Shown here piece by piece: positions 17,651-26,467 of a stretch of DNA of 64,000 nucleotides. Origin of the DNA: Pseudodesulfovibrio thermohalotolerans. Its GTDB lineage: Bacteria; Desulfobacterota; Desulfovibrionia; Desulfovibrionales; Desulfovibrionaceae. The translations under genes were made by a program, and so were the position numbers. The stretch is taken from positions 2,001,501-2,065,500 of the forward strand of contig NZ_CP120635.1 in assembly GCF_021353295.2 (NCBI RefSeq), in the 5' to 3' direction. Position 1 is the stretch's first letter; the number at the start of each line of letters is the position of its first letter. The notes beneath the pieces were generated by a model. That model was not told the origin of the DNA. It ran no database searches and was given only the letters and a program-made list of their open reading frames with translations.

Positions 17651-17685
17651 AAAAAAAAAGGGAAGACCGTGAGGCCTTCCCTTTT
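17651..17685 (-). terminator. rho-independent terminator of the yajC-secD-secF unit
   Basis: Read on the minus strand, AAAAGGGAAG (17676-17685) pairs with CTTCCCTTTT (17656-17665) across a 10-base loop and runs into a long T-tract (17651-17659). Confidence 0.85.
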
Positions 17686-17710
17686 CAATTCTATGTACCA
17701 GACTAGTAGA

Positions 17711-18775
17711 TTAGTCTTCTTCTTCCGTTGCCTTGAGTTCGCTGGGGCCAAATCCGTAGAGGATCGGGCTGGCCACGAAGATCGAGGAGTAGGTACCCAC
17801 GGTGATGCCGATAAGCAGCGCCAAGGCGAAGTCGTGAATGACGGAGCCGCCCATGATGTACAGGCAAAGCACGACCAGAAGCGTTGTGCCCGAGGTCATG
17901 ATAGTGCGGGACAGGGTCTGGTTCACCGACAGATTGATGATCTGGCCGAACGGCATTCTGCCCTGCCTGGCGATGACGTTCTCGCGAATGCGGTCGAAGA
18001 CAATGATGGTATCGTTGAGCGAGTAACCAACAAGAGTCAGCAACGCGGCGATGATGGTCAGGTCGAATTCCTTGTTCATGATGGAGAACAGGCCGACCGT
18101 GATGAGCACGTCATGGATGAGTGCCGCAACCGCGCCCAGGGCGTAGTTCAGCTTGAGATACCAGCACAAGCCGACCGTGATGAACAGAGCCGCCAGAATG
18201 AGCCAGCCCATGTCCAAGCCGAGAAGGCCCAGGCCGTATACGCACCCGCCCAGGGCCGCAGCCATGACCGCCGCCGCTGTCCAGCGTTGCTCGAATCTGC
18301 CGGAGATATACACGGCAATGAGCAGGACCGCGTAGAACAGGGCTTCGAGAGCCTGGGAACGAAGGTCCGCGCCCACCTTGGGGCCGACCATTTCGAGCCT
18401 TTGAATTTCGAAGCTTGCGCCGAGGTTGTCGGTCAACGCCTTGTTGATCTTCGTCCGAACCTCTTCGGAAGTGATGTCCGAGGAGGATGTGCGGATCAGG
18501 TATTCGTGGTCGCCTTCCAGGCCGATGGACTGTACCACCAGGCCGGGCAGGTTGACTTCTTTGACGGCTTCCTTGACGGAAGCTGCGTCGGTGGCCTTAT
18601 CAATTTTGACCTGGACGATCATGCCGCCGGCGAAATCGATTCCGTACTTGGGGCCGCCCTTGATGAGCAGGGAGCCGAGACCGCACAGAATGAGGATCGC
18701 CGAGACAATGAAGGCTATCTTTCTTAAGCCGACAAAATCGATCTTGGTATCAGGTTTGATTATTTGAAGTCCCAT
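17711..18775 (-). CDS. secF: protein translocase subunit SecF
   Basis: A 354-residue RND-like membrane protein that with SecD uses the proton gradient to help export through SecYEG. It has one N-terminal membrane segment (about 22-42), a periplasmic domain starting GIDFAGG, and five C-terminal membrane segments with DTIIVFDRIREN. Ten bases separate it from secD. The C-terminus is acidic (LKATEEED). Confidence 0.96.
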   Translation of the reverse strand: MGLQIIKPDTKIDFVGLRKIAFIVSAILILCGLGSLLIKGGPKYGIDFAGGMIVQVKIDKATDAASVKEAVKEVNLPGLVVQSIGLEGDHEYLIRTSSSDITSEEVRTKINKALTDNLGASFEIQRLEMVGPKVGADLRSQALEALFYAVLLIAVYISGRFEQRWTAAAVMAAALGGCVYGLGLLGLDMGWLILAALFITVGLCWYLKLNYALGAVAALIHDVLITVGLFSIMNKEFDLTIIAALLTLVGYSLNDTIIVFDRIRENVIARQGRMPFGQIINLSVNQTLSRTIMTSGTTLLVVLCLYIMGGSVIHDFALALLIGITVGTYSSIFVASPILYGFGPSELKATEEED

Positions 18776-18785
18776 TGTCGTCCCC

Positions 18786-20381
18786 CTAGATGCTCAGCTT
18801 CGCATTGTCGCTGCGGTTTTTCAGGTACAGGTCGAACAGGATGCGCGACACGAAGATGGCCGTGAACATGGAGGTTATGATGCCGAGCGTCAGGGTGACT
18901 GCGAAGCCGCGGATCGGGCCGGTACCGAACTGGTACAGGATGATGGCGGCGATGACCGTGGTCACGTTGGCGTCAAGGATGGTCAGGGTCGCCCTGCCGT
19001 ATCCTTCCGCCACGGATTGACTGGCCGACAGGCCGCGCCTGAGTTCTTCGCGGATGCGTTCGTAAATGATGACGTTGGCGTCGACCGCCATACCGATCGT
19101 AAGAATGATACCTGCAATGCCCGGCAGAGTCAGGGTAGCGCCGAACGCCGCCAGACCGCCCATGATAAGCATGATATTCAGGATCAGCACGATGTCGGCC
19201 ACCATGCCGCTGAAGCCGTAGTAGATGACCATGAAGACAAGGACCAGAGCCATGCCCACCATGGCGGACATGACGCCGTTGTCGATGGATTCCTGTCCGA
19301 GGGACGGGCCGACGGAACGCTGTTCTAGGATGGTCACGGGCGCGGGCAGGGAACCGGCGCGAAGCACGACCGCCAGGTCGCGGGCTTCCTCACGGGTGAA
19401 GTTGCCGGTGATGGAGGCACTGCCGCCCGAAATGCGCTCGCGGATGACCGGAGCGGAATAGACCTTGCCGTCCAGGACGATGGCCATCCGCTTGTTCACG
19501 TTGTCAGCGGTCAGATCGGTGAAGATCTTGCCGCCGCGCGCATTGAAGGTCAGCGAAACGTAAGGGGTGTTCCACTGGTCGAGCCGGACCTGGGCGTCGG
19601 AAACATATTCGCCGGTCAGCACCGCGTCCTTCTTGAGAACGATGGGCGATTCCGTATAGGAGCCGTTGGCCTGACGGTGCAGGAGCGAGGACAACTCGCG
19701 GCCGGGGGCCAGGATGCCCTGCTGGGCCTTCTTGAGATCGGCGGAATCGTCGACCATCTTGAATTCAAGATGTGCGGTCTGGCCGATGATCTTGATGGCC
19801 CGTTCGGGGTCCTGCAGGCCGGGCAGCTGGACCTGAATACGATTGTCCTGCTGCTTGCGGATGTCCGGTTCGGCCACGCCGAACTGGTCGATCCTGTTGC
19901 GGATGGTCTTGATGGCCTGTTCCATGGTCAGCTTTTCAATCTCGCTGCGGTACTTGGGCGACACGGACAGGATGTACTTGATCTTGTCGCCTTCAAGCGG
20001 AGTGCTTTGCTCGATGCCGAACGGAGTGGAATCCTTGATCACGCTTTCAAAGGTGTCCTTTTGTTCACCCTTGATGAGCGTAACCTCGATCTGGCTTTCA
20101 TCCAGAACGGTCGGGCGCAGGATGTAAACTTCCTGCTCGCGGGCGGAAGCCTTGAGGTCGTCGCCCAGACGGGCCAGGCTGTTGTCCATGGCCGTTTTCA
20201 TGTCCACGCCGAGGGTCAGGTGGATGCCGCCCTTGAGGTCGAGGCCGAGACTGACCCCTTTGCCCGGCAGAATCTTGCCGAGGGACGAGTCTTTTACGCC
20301 GGGCAGGGACGGCAGCATGAAGGCCAGTCCCAAGAGCACGACAGCGAGAGCGATGATGGCTCTCAAACGCAAACTTTGCAT
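18786..20381 (-). CDS. secD: protein translocase subunit SecD
   Basis: A 531-residue partner of SecF. GLDLKGGIHLTLGVD marks the start of the first periplasmic domain; FGVAEPDI, LPGLQDPERA and the membrane half with GMAVDANVIIYERIREE are typical. ATG 20381 (MQSLRLRAIIAL) is chosen because a GGAGA ribosome site precedes it; the frame is open 33 codons further but lacks family character. The yajC-secD-secF order is the common bacterial arrangement. Confidence 0.96.
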   Translation of the reverse strand: MQSLRLRAIIALAVVLLGLAFMLPSLPGVKDSSLGKILPGKGVSLGLDLKGGIHLTLGVDMKTAMDNSLARLGDDLKASAREQEVYILRPTVLDESQIEVTLIKGEQKDTFESVIKDSTPFGIEQSTPLEGDKIKYILSVSPKYRSEIEKLTMEQAIKTIRNRIDQFGVAEPDIRKQQDNRIQVQLPGLQDPERAIKIIGQTAHLEFKMVDDSADLKKAQQGILAPGRELSSLLHRQANGSYTESPIVLKKDAVLTGEYVSDAQVRLDQWNTPYVSLTFNARGGKIFTDLTADNVNKRMAIVLDGKVYSAPVIRERISGGSASITGNFTREEARDLAVVLRAGSLPAPVTILEQRSVGPSLGQESIDNGVMSAMVGMALVLVFMVIYYGFSGMVADIVLILNIMLIMGGLAAFGATLTLPGIAGIILTIGMAVDANVIIYERIREELRRGLSASQSVAEGYGRATLTILDANVTTVIAAIILYQFGTGPIRGFAVTLTLGIITSMFTAIFVSRILFDLYLKNRSDNAKLSI

Positions 20382-20445
20382 GAAATCTCCCTGTAATACA
20401 GAGTGGTTGCTACCGACCTGAGAACACCAGCGACAAACGCAAGCG

Positions 20446-20472
20446 CGGACCGGGCCACGTCGTGGTGGTCCG
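20446..20472. other. GC-rich hairpin between yajC and secD
   Basis: CGGACC/GGTCCG (20446-20451 with 20467-20472) encloses CCAC/GTGG. There is no T-run on either side, so it may be a processing or attenuation element rather than a terminator. It is the main structured part of the 125-base gap. Confidence 0.3.
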
Positions 20473-20506
20473 ATCCGCACGAAGTCTCAGGTACTGGTGC
20501 AAGAAC

Positions 20507-20860
20507 CTACTTCTTCTTGTCCGTCGCAGGAGCGCCGCCATCCCTGTCGGCAACGAAACCGCGCTTGATAACGACATTGACGCCAGAGGCGATCTCGATG
20601 GTCAGGTTGTCGCCATCGATATCGGTGATGGTGCCGAGAATGCCGCCGTTGGTCCAGACCTTATCGCCCTTCTTGAGTTCGTCGAGCATGGACCTGTGAG
20701 CTTTCTGCTTCTTTTGCTGCGGGCGGATGAGCAGAAAGTAAAAGATGGCGAACATCAGAATCAGCATGGGCAGGGGGCCGCCGAGGATGGCGCCGAGGCC
20801 GCCTGCTTCACCGCCGCCAGCGGGCGGAGCCATGGCATAGGCTACGGAATCGAAGAACAT
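20507..20860 (-). CDS. yajC: preprotein translocase accessory subunit YajC
   Basis: A 117-residue protein with one membrane segment (about 30-46) followed by the family signature IRPQQKKQKAHRSML and a small soluble domain. YajC associates with SecDF. ATG 20860 is preferred: GGAGGAACCA lies directly before it. A TTG four codons upstream (20872) would put the ribosome site inside the gene. Confidence 0.93.
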   Translation of the reverse strand: MFFDSVAYAMAPPAGGGEAGGLGAILGGPLPMLILMFAIFYFLLIRPQQKKQKAHRSMLDELKKGDKVWTNGGILGTITDIDGDNLTIEIASGVNVVIKRGFVADRDGGAPATDKKK

Positions 20861-20902
20861 TGGTTCCTCCAAAGGTAATGAGTGTTGTATCTTCCCCGCC
20901 GT

Positions 20903-21664
20903 CTAGCAAGGGACGTACAGGTTCCCATACGGCCTGTGCGAAAACGGACGAATTTTCACGAAGTTCTCGCTTAAAATCGCCTTGCTGTCCAGCTTCAATT
21001 CATTGGCGTATTCGTTGACCAGCCCTTCGATGACCTTGAGATCGTCGGAGTCCACCGGAGTGGCCGTCAAACCGGGACCAAGCTGGTCCTCGGGAACGGT
21101 GCCGCGAACGTAGATCACGCCGCCGTGCATACCCGTTCCGAGACTCCGTCCCGCAATAGGCGCATCCGGCTTATCAGAAAACATACCCAAGAGCAAAATA
21201 ATTCCGCCGGCCATATACTCGCCGAGGAAGTCCCCCGCCTTGCCGCCGACTACGATTTTCGGCTGGTGTTCGAGGTATGCCTTCATGTGGATTCCGACGC
21301 GGTAGCCCACGTCGCCCTTGATGAATATCTCGCCGCCGCGCATGGCGTAGCCGATGACGTCTCCGGCGAGACCTTCGATAATGATCCGGCCGTTGTCCAT
21401 GGTGTTGCCCACGCCGTCCTGCGCGTTGTTGTGCACGCGCACCTTCGGCCCGCGCATGAACGCGCCCAGATCCTGCCCGGGAACGCCGTAGATGTCGAAG
21501 TTGAGATCGCCGTCAAGGGCTGTTGCCAGGTACCGCTGGCCGTTGCATTCCTTGATGATGAAGTCGGTCACACCGTCCCGGACAAGGCTGCGGATTTCCT
21601 CGTTGAACTGCTTGTAGTACGTCCGCCCTGCCGTGAGGGTCTTCTGTTTTCTCTTGGCTGCCAT
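20903..21664 (-). CDS. glutamate synthase GXGXG-domain subunit
   Basis: A 253-residue protein made of the right-handed beta-helix found at the C-terminus of the large subunit of ordinary glutamate synthase; repeated glycine motifs (DGVGNTMDNG, GDVIGYAMRGGEIFIKGD, GKAGDFLGEYMAGG) show it. Here it is a separate gene, adjacent to the amidotransferase gene without a gap. The helix has a structural role linking the glutaminase and FMN sites. It is the last gene of the split glutamate synthase operon; yajC follows 42 bases later on the same strand. Confidence 0.9.
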   Translation of the reverse strand: MAAKRKQKTLTAGRTYYKQFNEEIRSLVRDGVTDFIIKECNGQRYLATALDGDLNFDIYGVPGQDLGAFMRGPKVRVHNNAQDGVGNTMDNGRIIIEGLAGDVIGYAMRGGEIFIKGDVGYRVGIHMKAYLEHQPKIVVGGKAGDFLGEYMAGGIILLLGMFSDKPDAPIAGRSLGTGMHGGVIYVRGTVPEDQLGPGLTATPVDSDDLKVIEGLVNEYANELKLDSKAILSENFVKIRPFSHRPYGNLYVPC

Positions 21665-22762
21665 CTAATCCTCCAGATCAACGATGACGGGTTCGCCCGC
21701 CTTGGGCATCCAGACGCGGTCCAGATCGGGACAGACGTCGCGCACGGCCGATTCTTCGCTCGACATGAAGACCATGTCGTCCTTCTCGGCGACCAGGAGA
21801 GGCCGGAGCTTGATGCGGTCGTTGAGGCCCATGAGCCTGTTGTTGTCGGCCACAAGAATGGCGAAGGGGCCGTTCAGCATGGCCGGGCCGTAGGTGGCGC
21901 GCAAGGTGGTGTAAAGATCCTTTTCCTCATCGCCCATACGCTCGATTTCGTCCCAAAACGGCGGCGCGAAGCATTTGGCGGCCATTTCCCAGGACAGGCC
22001 GTGTTTGCGGATGAGCATGTCCAGCTCATAGGCCACGACCTCGGTATCGGTCATCATGGTGCAGAGGTAGTCGTGTTCGCACAGGTAGCGGCGGTTGATG
22101 CCGTAGGAGGATATCTCGCCGTTGTGCACGATGGACCAGTTGAGAATGGTGAACGGATGCGCTCCGCCCCACCAGCCCGGGGTGTTTGTCGGGAACCGGT
22201 TGTGGCCGGTCCAGATGTAGGCGCTGTACTCTTCGAGACGGAAGAAGTCGGCGATGTCCTCGGGGAAGCCCACGCCCTTGAAGGCGCCCATGTTCTTGCC
22301 CGAGGAAACCACGAAGGCTCCTCCGATAGTGGTGTTGATCTTCATGACAACGGCCACCACGTAATCCTCTTCCGGCAGTTCGCGGAACTCGTTTTCGGGC
22401 TTTTCGGGCACGGTCACGAAGTAGCGGTTGAACTTCGGCGGATTGGGAATGGCCAAGGTCCGACGGGTCGGGATGGGCTCATAGAAGTGCAAGTCGAAGT
22501 ACTGCTTTATCATCTCCTCGGAGCCCTTGATGGCGGCATCGTCGTCGCACATCATGTGGAAGCAGTATTTCTCGGCGTGCTCGGGGTAAATGCCGTAAGC
22601 CGCAAACCCGCCGCCCAGGCCGTTGCCCCGGTCGTGCATACAGGCCATGGCCTGGATGGGCATGTCTCCGGGGATGAGGCCCCGCTTCTTGTTGATGACT
22701 CCGAATATCCCGCAGCCGGAGATATCCTTCTGGAAATCATAATATCTTTCAGGCGCTTTCAT
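21665..22762 (-). CDS. glutamate synthase glutamine amidotransferase subunit (class II)
   Basis: A 365-residue protein matching the N-terminal amidotransferase domain of GltB. Cys17 in SGCGIFGVI should become the catalytic N-terminal cysteine after removal of a 16-residue propeptide, as in GltB and PurF. HDRGNGLGGGFAAYG and GHNRFPTNTPGWWGGAHPF (substrate-binding Arg and the following loop) are present. It would release ammonia from glutamine for transfer to 2-oxoglutarate. Twelve bases follow the oxidoreductase gene. Confidence 0.9.
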   Translation of the reverse strand: MKAPERYYDFQKDISGCGIFGVINKKRGLIPGDMPIQAMACMHDRGNGLGGGFAAYGIYPEHAEKYCFHMMCDDDAAIKGSEEMIKQYFDLHFYEPIPTRRTLAIPNPPKFNRYFVTVPEKPENEFRELPEEDYVVAVVMKINTTIGGAFVVSSGKNMGAFKGVGFPEDIADFFRLEEYSAYIWTGHNRFPTNTPGWWGGAHPFTILNWSIVHNGEISSYGINRRYLCEHDYLCTMMTDTEVVAYELDMLIRKHGLSWEMAAKCFAPPFWDEIERMGDEEKDLYTTLRATYGPAMLNGPFAILVADNNRLMGLNDRIKLRPLLVAEKDDMVFMSSEESAVRDVCPDLDRVWMPKAGEPVIVDLED

Positions 22763-22774
22763 TCTATCCTCTCT

Positions 22775-24061
22775 CTAGTCGGGTTCCACGACGCCGGGGT
22801 TCCAGGTCTCCTTGAAGAAATCATCCGGCCACATGAGCACGTCGGGCTCACCGGCCAGGATCTGCTTCTTGGCATCCTCGGGAACGGTCATCTGGAACTT
22901 GACGAAGGCGGTGTACATGCCCGCCATGTCGATGTCTCCCACCAGCACGTAGCCGACCAGGCGGTCGTTGTGGAAGACGAGTTTGCGGTAGCTTTTCTTC
23001 TTTTCGTCCAAAGCGACGGCCATGTCGTAAGCGTCGTCGTTTTCGGGCGGATTGACCGTGCCCACGGAAATGGTCGGCAGGCCGTAGAAGGAAATGGAAT
23101 TCATGGACAAGGAGCCGGTGAAGGGCACATCCGTGCCGGTCATGTTCTTGCCCGCGCAGAATCCCTGATTGTAAGCGTTGGTCCAAATGGGAATGACACG
23201 GTCGTCGCCGAACAGGAGGTCCTTGGCCTGAGCCACGTCGCCCGCGGCAAATATCCCTTCCGCGCTGGTGCGCATGTGGTCGTCCACCTTGATGCCGCGG
23301 TCCACTTCGATCCCGGCCTCCTTGGCCAGGTTGTAGTTGGGAACCACGCCGATGGCGATGACCACCACGTCGCATTGCAGGAAGTCGCCGTCGGTCAGGT
23401 GCACGCCTTTGAGGTTGCCCTCGGCATCGCGCTGAATCTCCTTGGCGGATACGCCGCAACGCACATTCAGGCCGACCTCGGCAAGTCGGGAACCCGCCAG
23501 GGAGGCCGCGTTCTCGTCAAAGGCGAGGCTCAGAATGCGCGGGGACAGCTCCAGTATGGTCACGTCCACGCCCCGGTCAAACAGGGATTCACCGGCCTTG
23601 AGACCGATAAGTCCGCCGCCGATGACTACCGCCCTCTTGATCTCCTTGGCTTTGGAGATGAGGGTCTGGGCGTGCGCCAGATTGGTGAAGTTGTAGACGT
23701 CGGCGCCGTCGGACCCCGGAATGGGCGGAGTGAACGGGATGCCGCCCGTGGCGACGAGCAGATTCTCGAATTCCACGGTGTCGCCCTTATCCGTGGTCAC
23801 TGTCTTGGCCTTGGGGTCAATGCCGGTGACCTTGGTGCCGAGCATCAGGGAGACGTTGCTTTTTTCGTAGAACTCCTGGGGTCTGAGAGCCAGACGGTCC
23901 GGTCCGATCTTGCCCGCCAAAAGGTAGGAGATGAGCGGGCGGCCGTATGCCGGGGCGTCTTCGGCTCCGATGACCAGGATTTCGTTTTCGGTGTCGACCT
24001 TGCGGATGCCCTCGATGGCACCGATGGAGGCGATGCCGTTGCCGATGATGACGTATTTCAT
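22775..24061 (-). CDS. FAD/NAD(P)-dependent oxidoreductase subunit of the glutamate synthase operon
   Basis: A 428-residue two-dinucleotide-domain flavoprotein: FAD motif VIIGNGIASIGAIEGIR at the start, NAD(P) motif VVIGGGLIGLKAGESL near 145-160, and EGIFAAGDVAQAKDLL near the end. It resembles NADH:rubredoxin/nitrite reductase-type enzymes. In place it would feed electrons from NAD(P)H, through the adjacent ferredoxin, to the FMN subunit, replacing the small subunit GltD. Which nucleotide it uses cannot be read off with certainty. Confidence 0.88.
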   Translation of the reverse strand: MKYVIIGNGIASIGAIEGIRKVDTENEILVIGAEDAPAYGRPLISYLLAGKIGPDRLALRPQEFYEKSNVSLMLGTKVTGIDPKAKTVTTDKGDTVEFENLLVATGGIPFTPPIPGSDGADVYNFTNLAHAQTLISKAKEIKRAVVIGGGLIGLKAGESLFDRGVDVTILELSPRILSLAFDENAASLAGSRLAEVGLNVRCGVSAKEIQRDAEGNLKGVHLTDGDFLQCDVVVIAIGVVPNYNLAKEAGIEVDRGIKVDDHMRTSAEGIFAAGDVAQAKDLLFGDDRVIPIWTNAYNQGFCAGKNMTGTDVPFTGSLSMNSISFYGLPTISVGTVNPPENDDAYDMAVALDEKKKSYRKLVFHNDRLVGYVLVGDIDMAGMYTAFVKFQMTVPEDAKKQILAGEPDVLMWPDDFFKETWNPGVVEPD

Positions 24062-24071
24062 GGTCAGCTCC

Positions 24072-24518
24072 CTATCTCTCCTCGAATTTCAGGGCCCCGT
24101 TGGGGCAGGCGGCCACGCAGGCCGGTCCGCCCTCCCGCCCTTCGCACAGGTCGCATTTGACGATCTTGTTCTCCGTGGGGTGCCGCTTGATGGCCCCGTA
24201 AGGGCAGGCCATGAGACAGGACCAGCAGCCGACGCACTTGTCACGGTCGTAGACTGTGCGGCCCGTCTCGGGGTCCTTGTGCAGGCCGCCGGAAATGCAG
24301 GCGGCCACACAGGAGGGTTCGTCGCAATGGCGGCAGGAAATGGCCACGCAGATATCGCCTTTCTCGAAGACTTTTTTGCAGGCGGTCAGGCCATCCTTCC
24401 CCCGCTCCTCGCGGAAAGCGATGATCGGGTCCTTGGACTTGGAGTGTGCTGTGATGCAGGCCACCTCGCAGAGGTGGCAGCCGATGCAGTATTCTTTGTC
24501 CGGATAGACTCTCTTCAT
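24072..24518 (-). CDS. multi-[4Fe-4S] ferredoxin subunit of the glutamate synthase operon
   Basis: A 148-residue iron-sulfur protein of the DMSO reductase chain B/HycB type with four cysteine groups: CIGCHLCEVAC, CRHCDEPSCVAAC, CVGCWSCLMACP and CDLCEGREGGPACVAACP, enough for four [4Fe-4S] clusters. No signal peptide is present, so it is cytoplasmic. It lies between the FMN subunit (12 bases) and the flavoprotein (10 bases) and probably carries electrons between them. Confidence 0.92.
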   Translation of the reverse strand: MKRVYPDKEYCIGCHLCEVACITAHSKSKDPIIAFREERGKDGLTACKKVFEKGDICVAISCRHCDEPSCVAACISGGLHKDPETGRTVYDRDKCVGCWSCLMACPYGAIKRHPTENKIVKCDLCEGREGGPACVAACPNGALKFEER

Positions 24519-24530
24519 ACGCTCCTCCGT

Positions 24531-26060
24531 TTAACGTCCGGCATGTTTGATGCCGAGGATGTCGAGTTCGGTGTCGGAAAGACCTATGCCCCTGAGCTTG
24601 TCACGGTTGCCGCGCAGGGATTCGATGGAGTTGAGACCCATGCCGCCGAGCATTTCCTCGATCTCGTGGCCCCAGGCGCGGATCAGGTTGGCCAGTTTTT
24701 TGGCCGCGATGTCCGGGTTCTGCCGCTTGGAGAGCTTGGGATCGTTGGTGGCGATGCCCCACGGGCACTTGCCGGTGTAGCAGCGGCCGCAGAGGGTGCA
24801 ACCCACGGCGATGAGGGTGGCGGTGCCGATGTATACGGCGTCCGCGCCAAGAGCGATGGCCTTGATGACGTCGCCGGAGCAGCGGATGCCGCCGGCGGCC
24901 ACGACCGATACCTTGTTGCGGATGCCCTCGTCGCGCAGCCGCTGGTCAACTTGTGCCAGGGCCAGTTCTATGGGGATGCCGACGTTGTCTCGGATCATGG
25001 CCGGAGCCGCGCCCGTGCCGCCGCGCATACCGTCGATGGTGATGATGTCCGCCCCTGCCCGGGCGATGCCGGACGCGATTGCGGCCACGTTGTGCACGGC
25101 CGCGATCTTGACCGAGATGGGGGCCTTGTATTCAGAGGCCTCCTTCAGGGCGTAGATAAGCTGGAGCAGGTCCTCGATGGAATAGATGTCATGGTGCGGG
25201 GCCGGGGAAATGGCGTCGGAACCGATGGGAACCATGCGGGTCTCGGACACCTTGTCGTTGATCTTTTCGCCGGGGAGGTGTCCGCCGATGCCGGGCTTGG
25301 CGCCCTGCCCCACCTTGATCTCGATGGCCGCACCGGCGCGGAGATAATCGCGATGCACGCCGAACCGGCCCGAAGCCACCTGCACGATGGTGTTGGCGCC
25401 GTACTTATATAAAGATTTGTGCAGCCCGCCTTCGCCGGTGTTGTAATAGGTCCCGGTCTCGGTGGCCGCCCGGGCCATGGCGCGGTGCAGATTGAAGTTG
25501 ATGGCCCCGAAGCTCATGGCCGCGAACATGATCGGGATGTCCAGCTCCAACTGCGGGGAGAGCTTGGTCTTGAGCTTGGCCTTGCCCGTCTTTTCGTCCT
25601 TGGCGAGCTCCACCTTGCGAGGCTTCGCGCCCAGGAAGGTCTTGAGTTCCATGGGTTCGCGCAGAGGGTCGATGGACGGGTTGGTCACCTGGCTCGCGTC
25701 GAGCAACATGCGATCCCAGTAAACCGGGATGTCTACGGGGGAACCCATTCCGGCCAGCAGCACGCCGCCGGTGTCGGCCTGTTTATAGATGTTCTGCAGG
25801 AACACCGGCCTCCACAGGCTGTTCGTCCTGAAATCCGACGGCTTCTTGACGATGTTCAGGGCCGCGGTGGGACACAGCGCCTCGCAACGATGACAGCCGA
25901 TGCACTTGGTATTGTCGTGCACGACCTTTTGCCGGGATTCATCCCAATAGTGAGCCTCGTACGAACACTGGCGGACGCAGACCTTGCAGTTGATGCACAG
26001 CTCCGGGTCCCGTTCAATACAGAACTCATGGTAATTCTTGTTGATGGGTTGAAAAAGCAA
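24531..26060 (-). CDS. glutamate synthase FMN/iron-sulfur subunit, archaeal type
   Basis: A 509-residue protein that combines an N-terminal pair of [4Fe-4S] motifs (CINCKVCVRQC about 21-31, CIGCHRCEALCP about 53-64) with the FMN-binding synthase domain of GltB (GEGGLHKSLYKYG, KVGQGAKPGIGGHLPGEK, DGMRGGTGAAP) and a cluster motif CTLCGRCYTGKCPWGIAT. It reduces the imine formed from ammonia and 2-oxoglutarate to glutamate. This is the first gene of the five-gene operon. The adjacent upstream region holds a palindrome (26143-26161) that may be an operator. Confidence 0.93.
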   Translation of the reverse strand: MLFQPINKNYHEFCIERDPELCINCKVCVRQCSYEAHYWDESRQKVVHDNTKCIGCHRCEALCPTAALNIVKKPSDFRTNSLWRPVFLQNIYKQADTGGVLLAGMGSPVDIPVYWDRMLLDASQVTNPSIDPLREPMELKTFLGAKPRKVELAKDEKTGKAKLKTKLSPQLELDIPIMFAAMSFGAINFNLHRAMARAATETGTYYNTGEGGLHKSLYKYGANTIVQVASGRFGVHRDYLRAGAAIEIKVGQGAKPGIGGHLPGEKINDKVSETRMVPIGSDAISPAPHHDIYSIEDLLQLIYALKEASEYKAPISVKIAAVHNVAAIASGIARAGADIITIDGMRGGTGAAPAMIRDNVGIPIELALAQVDQRLRDEGIRNKVSVVAAGGIRCSGDVIKAIALGADAVYIGTATLIAVGCTLCGRCYTGKCPWGIATNDPKLSKRQNPDIAAKKLANLIRAWGHEIEEMLGGMGLNSIESLRGNRDKLRGIGLSDTELDILGIKHAGR

Positions 26061-26142
26061 GACAGGTAACCTCTCTCGTTAGTTGCCAAAAAAGTCATCT
26101 CGCGGACAAAATGTTCGGAGCACTTCTCCAAAACTTTCACAA

Positions 26143-26161
26143 TTCGGGTAATATTACCGAA
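26143..26161. promoter_or_regulatory. palindromic operator-like site upstream of the glutamate synthase operon
   Basis: TTCGG-G-TAATATTA-CCGAA is a 19-base near-palindrome (one extra G) around a perfect 10-base core GTAATATTAC. It lies about 83 bases before the first gene, downstream of a possible promoter, where a repressor would be expected. The binding protein is unknown. Confidence 0.4.
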
Positions 26162-26177
26162 CTACAAAGGGGAGTCA

Positions 26178-26206
26178 CAAAACCACAAGTCCATATTCCC
26201 TGTCAA
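26178..26206 (-). promoter_or_regulatory. weak candidate promoter of the glutamate synthase operon
   Basis: On the minus strand a consensus TTGACA (26201-26206) is followed after 17 bases by GTTTTG (26178-26183), a poor -10 element. The position, 118 bases before the start codon, is plausible. Confidence 0.25.
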
Positions 26207-26362
26207 GAAAACTTTTAAGATACTGATTTTACTTACAATGTATATATTTGAAAAGTGTCTTAAACCATATCAAAATCGTATCAATGGCCGATCCGGCCTC
26301 CGAACAGCCGCTCAACCCGCCGTAAATCGCGCCAGCCTTGACTTTCGGGGGATTCACGACTA
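26207..26362. other. AT-rich divergent intergenic stretch
   Basis: This part of the ~500-base gap between the glutamate synthase operon and the symporter operon is AT-rich up to about 26280. TTGAAA (26249-26254), 17 bases, CAAAAT could be a weak plus-strand promoter for the leader described next. A 113-codon open frame on the minus strand (26229-26570) is lysine/proline-rich, lacks a ribosome site and is rejected. Confidence 0.35.
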
Positions 26363-26467
26363 ATGAAACACAAATGCAAACACCCCACAACCGCTTCGGC
26401 TTCTTTTTCTTTTTTAGCTTTCGCTTTTTTAGAAGCGCCTGCGGTTTCGAGGTGTGCGTGTAGCTGA
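26363..26467 (+). CDS. possible 34-residue leader peptide
   Basis: ATG AAA CAC ... TGA encodes 34 residues rich in Ala, Ser and Phe; four Phe and two Leu codons fall within nine codons at 26405-26431. A GGGGGA stretch (26347-26352) lies about 10 bases upstream. The frame covers both arms of the hairpin 26389-26446, the geometry expected of an attenuator leader peptide. The composition could also be chance in a pyrimidine-rich stretch, so the call is tentative. Confidence 0.35.
   Translation: MKHKCKHPTTASASFSFLAFAFLEAPAVSRCACS

Noticed and set aside
17427..17672. 81-codon plus-strand frame between adk and secF
   Set aside because: No ribosome site, atypical codon use, and it runs into the secF terminator.
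21125..24160. 1011-codon open frame on the plus strand opposite the glutamate synthase operon
   Set aside because: It is antisense to three clear genes, follows their codon pattern in mirror frame, and its translation has no domain character (His/Val/Gly/Asp-rich).
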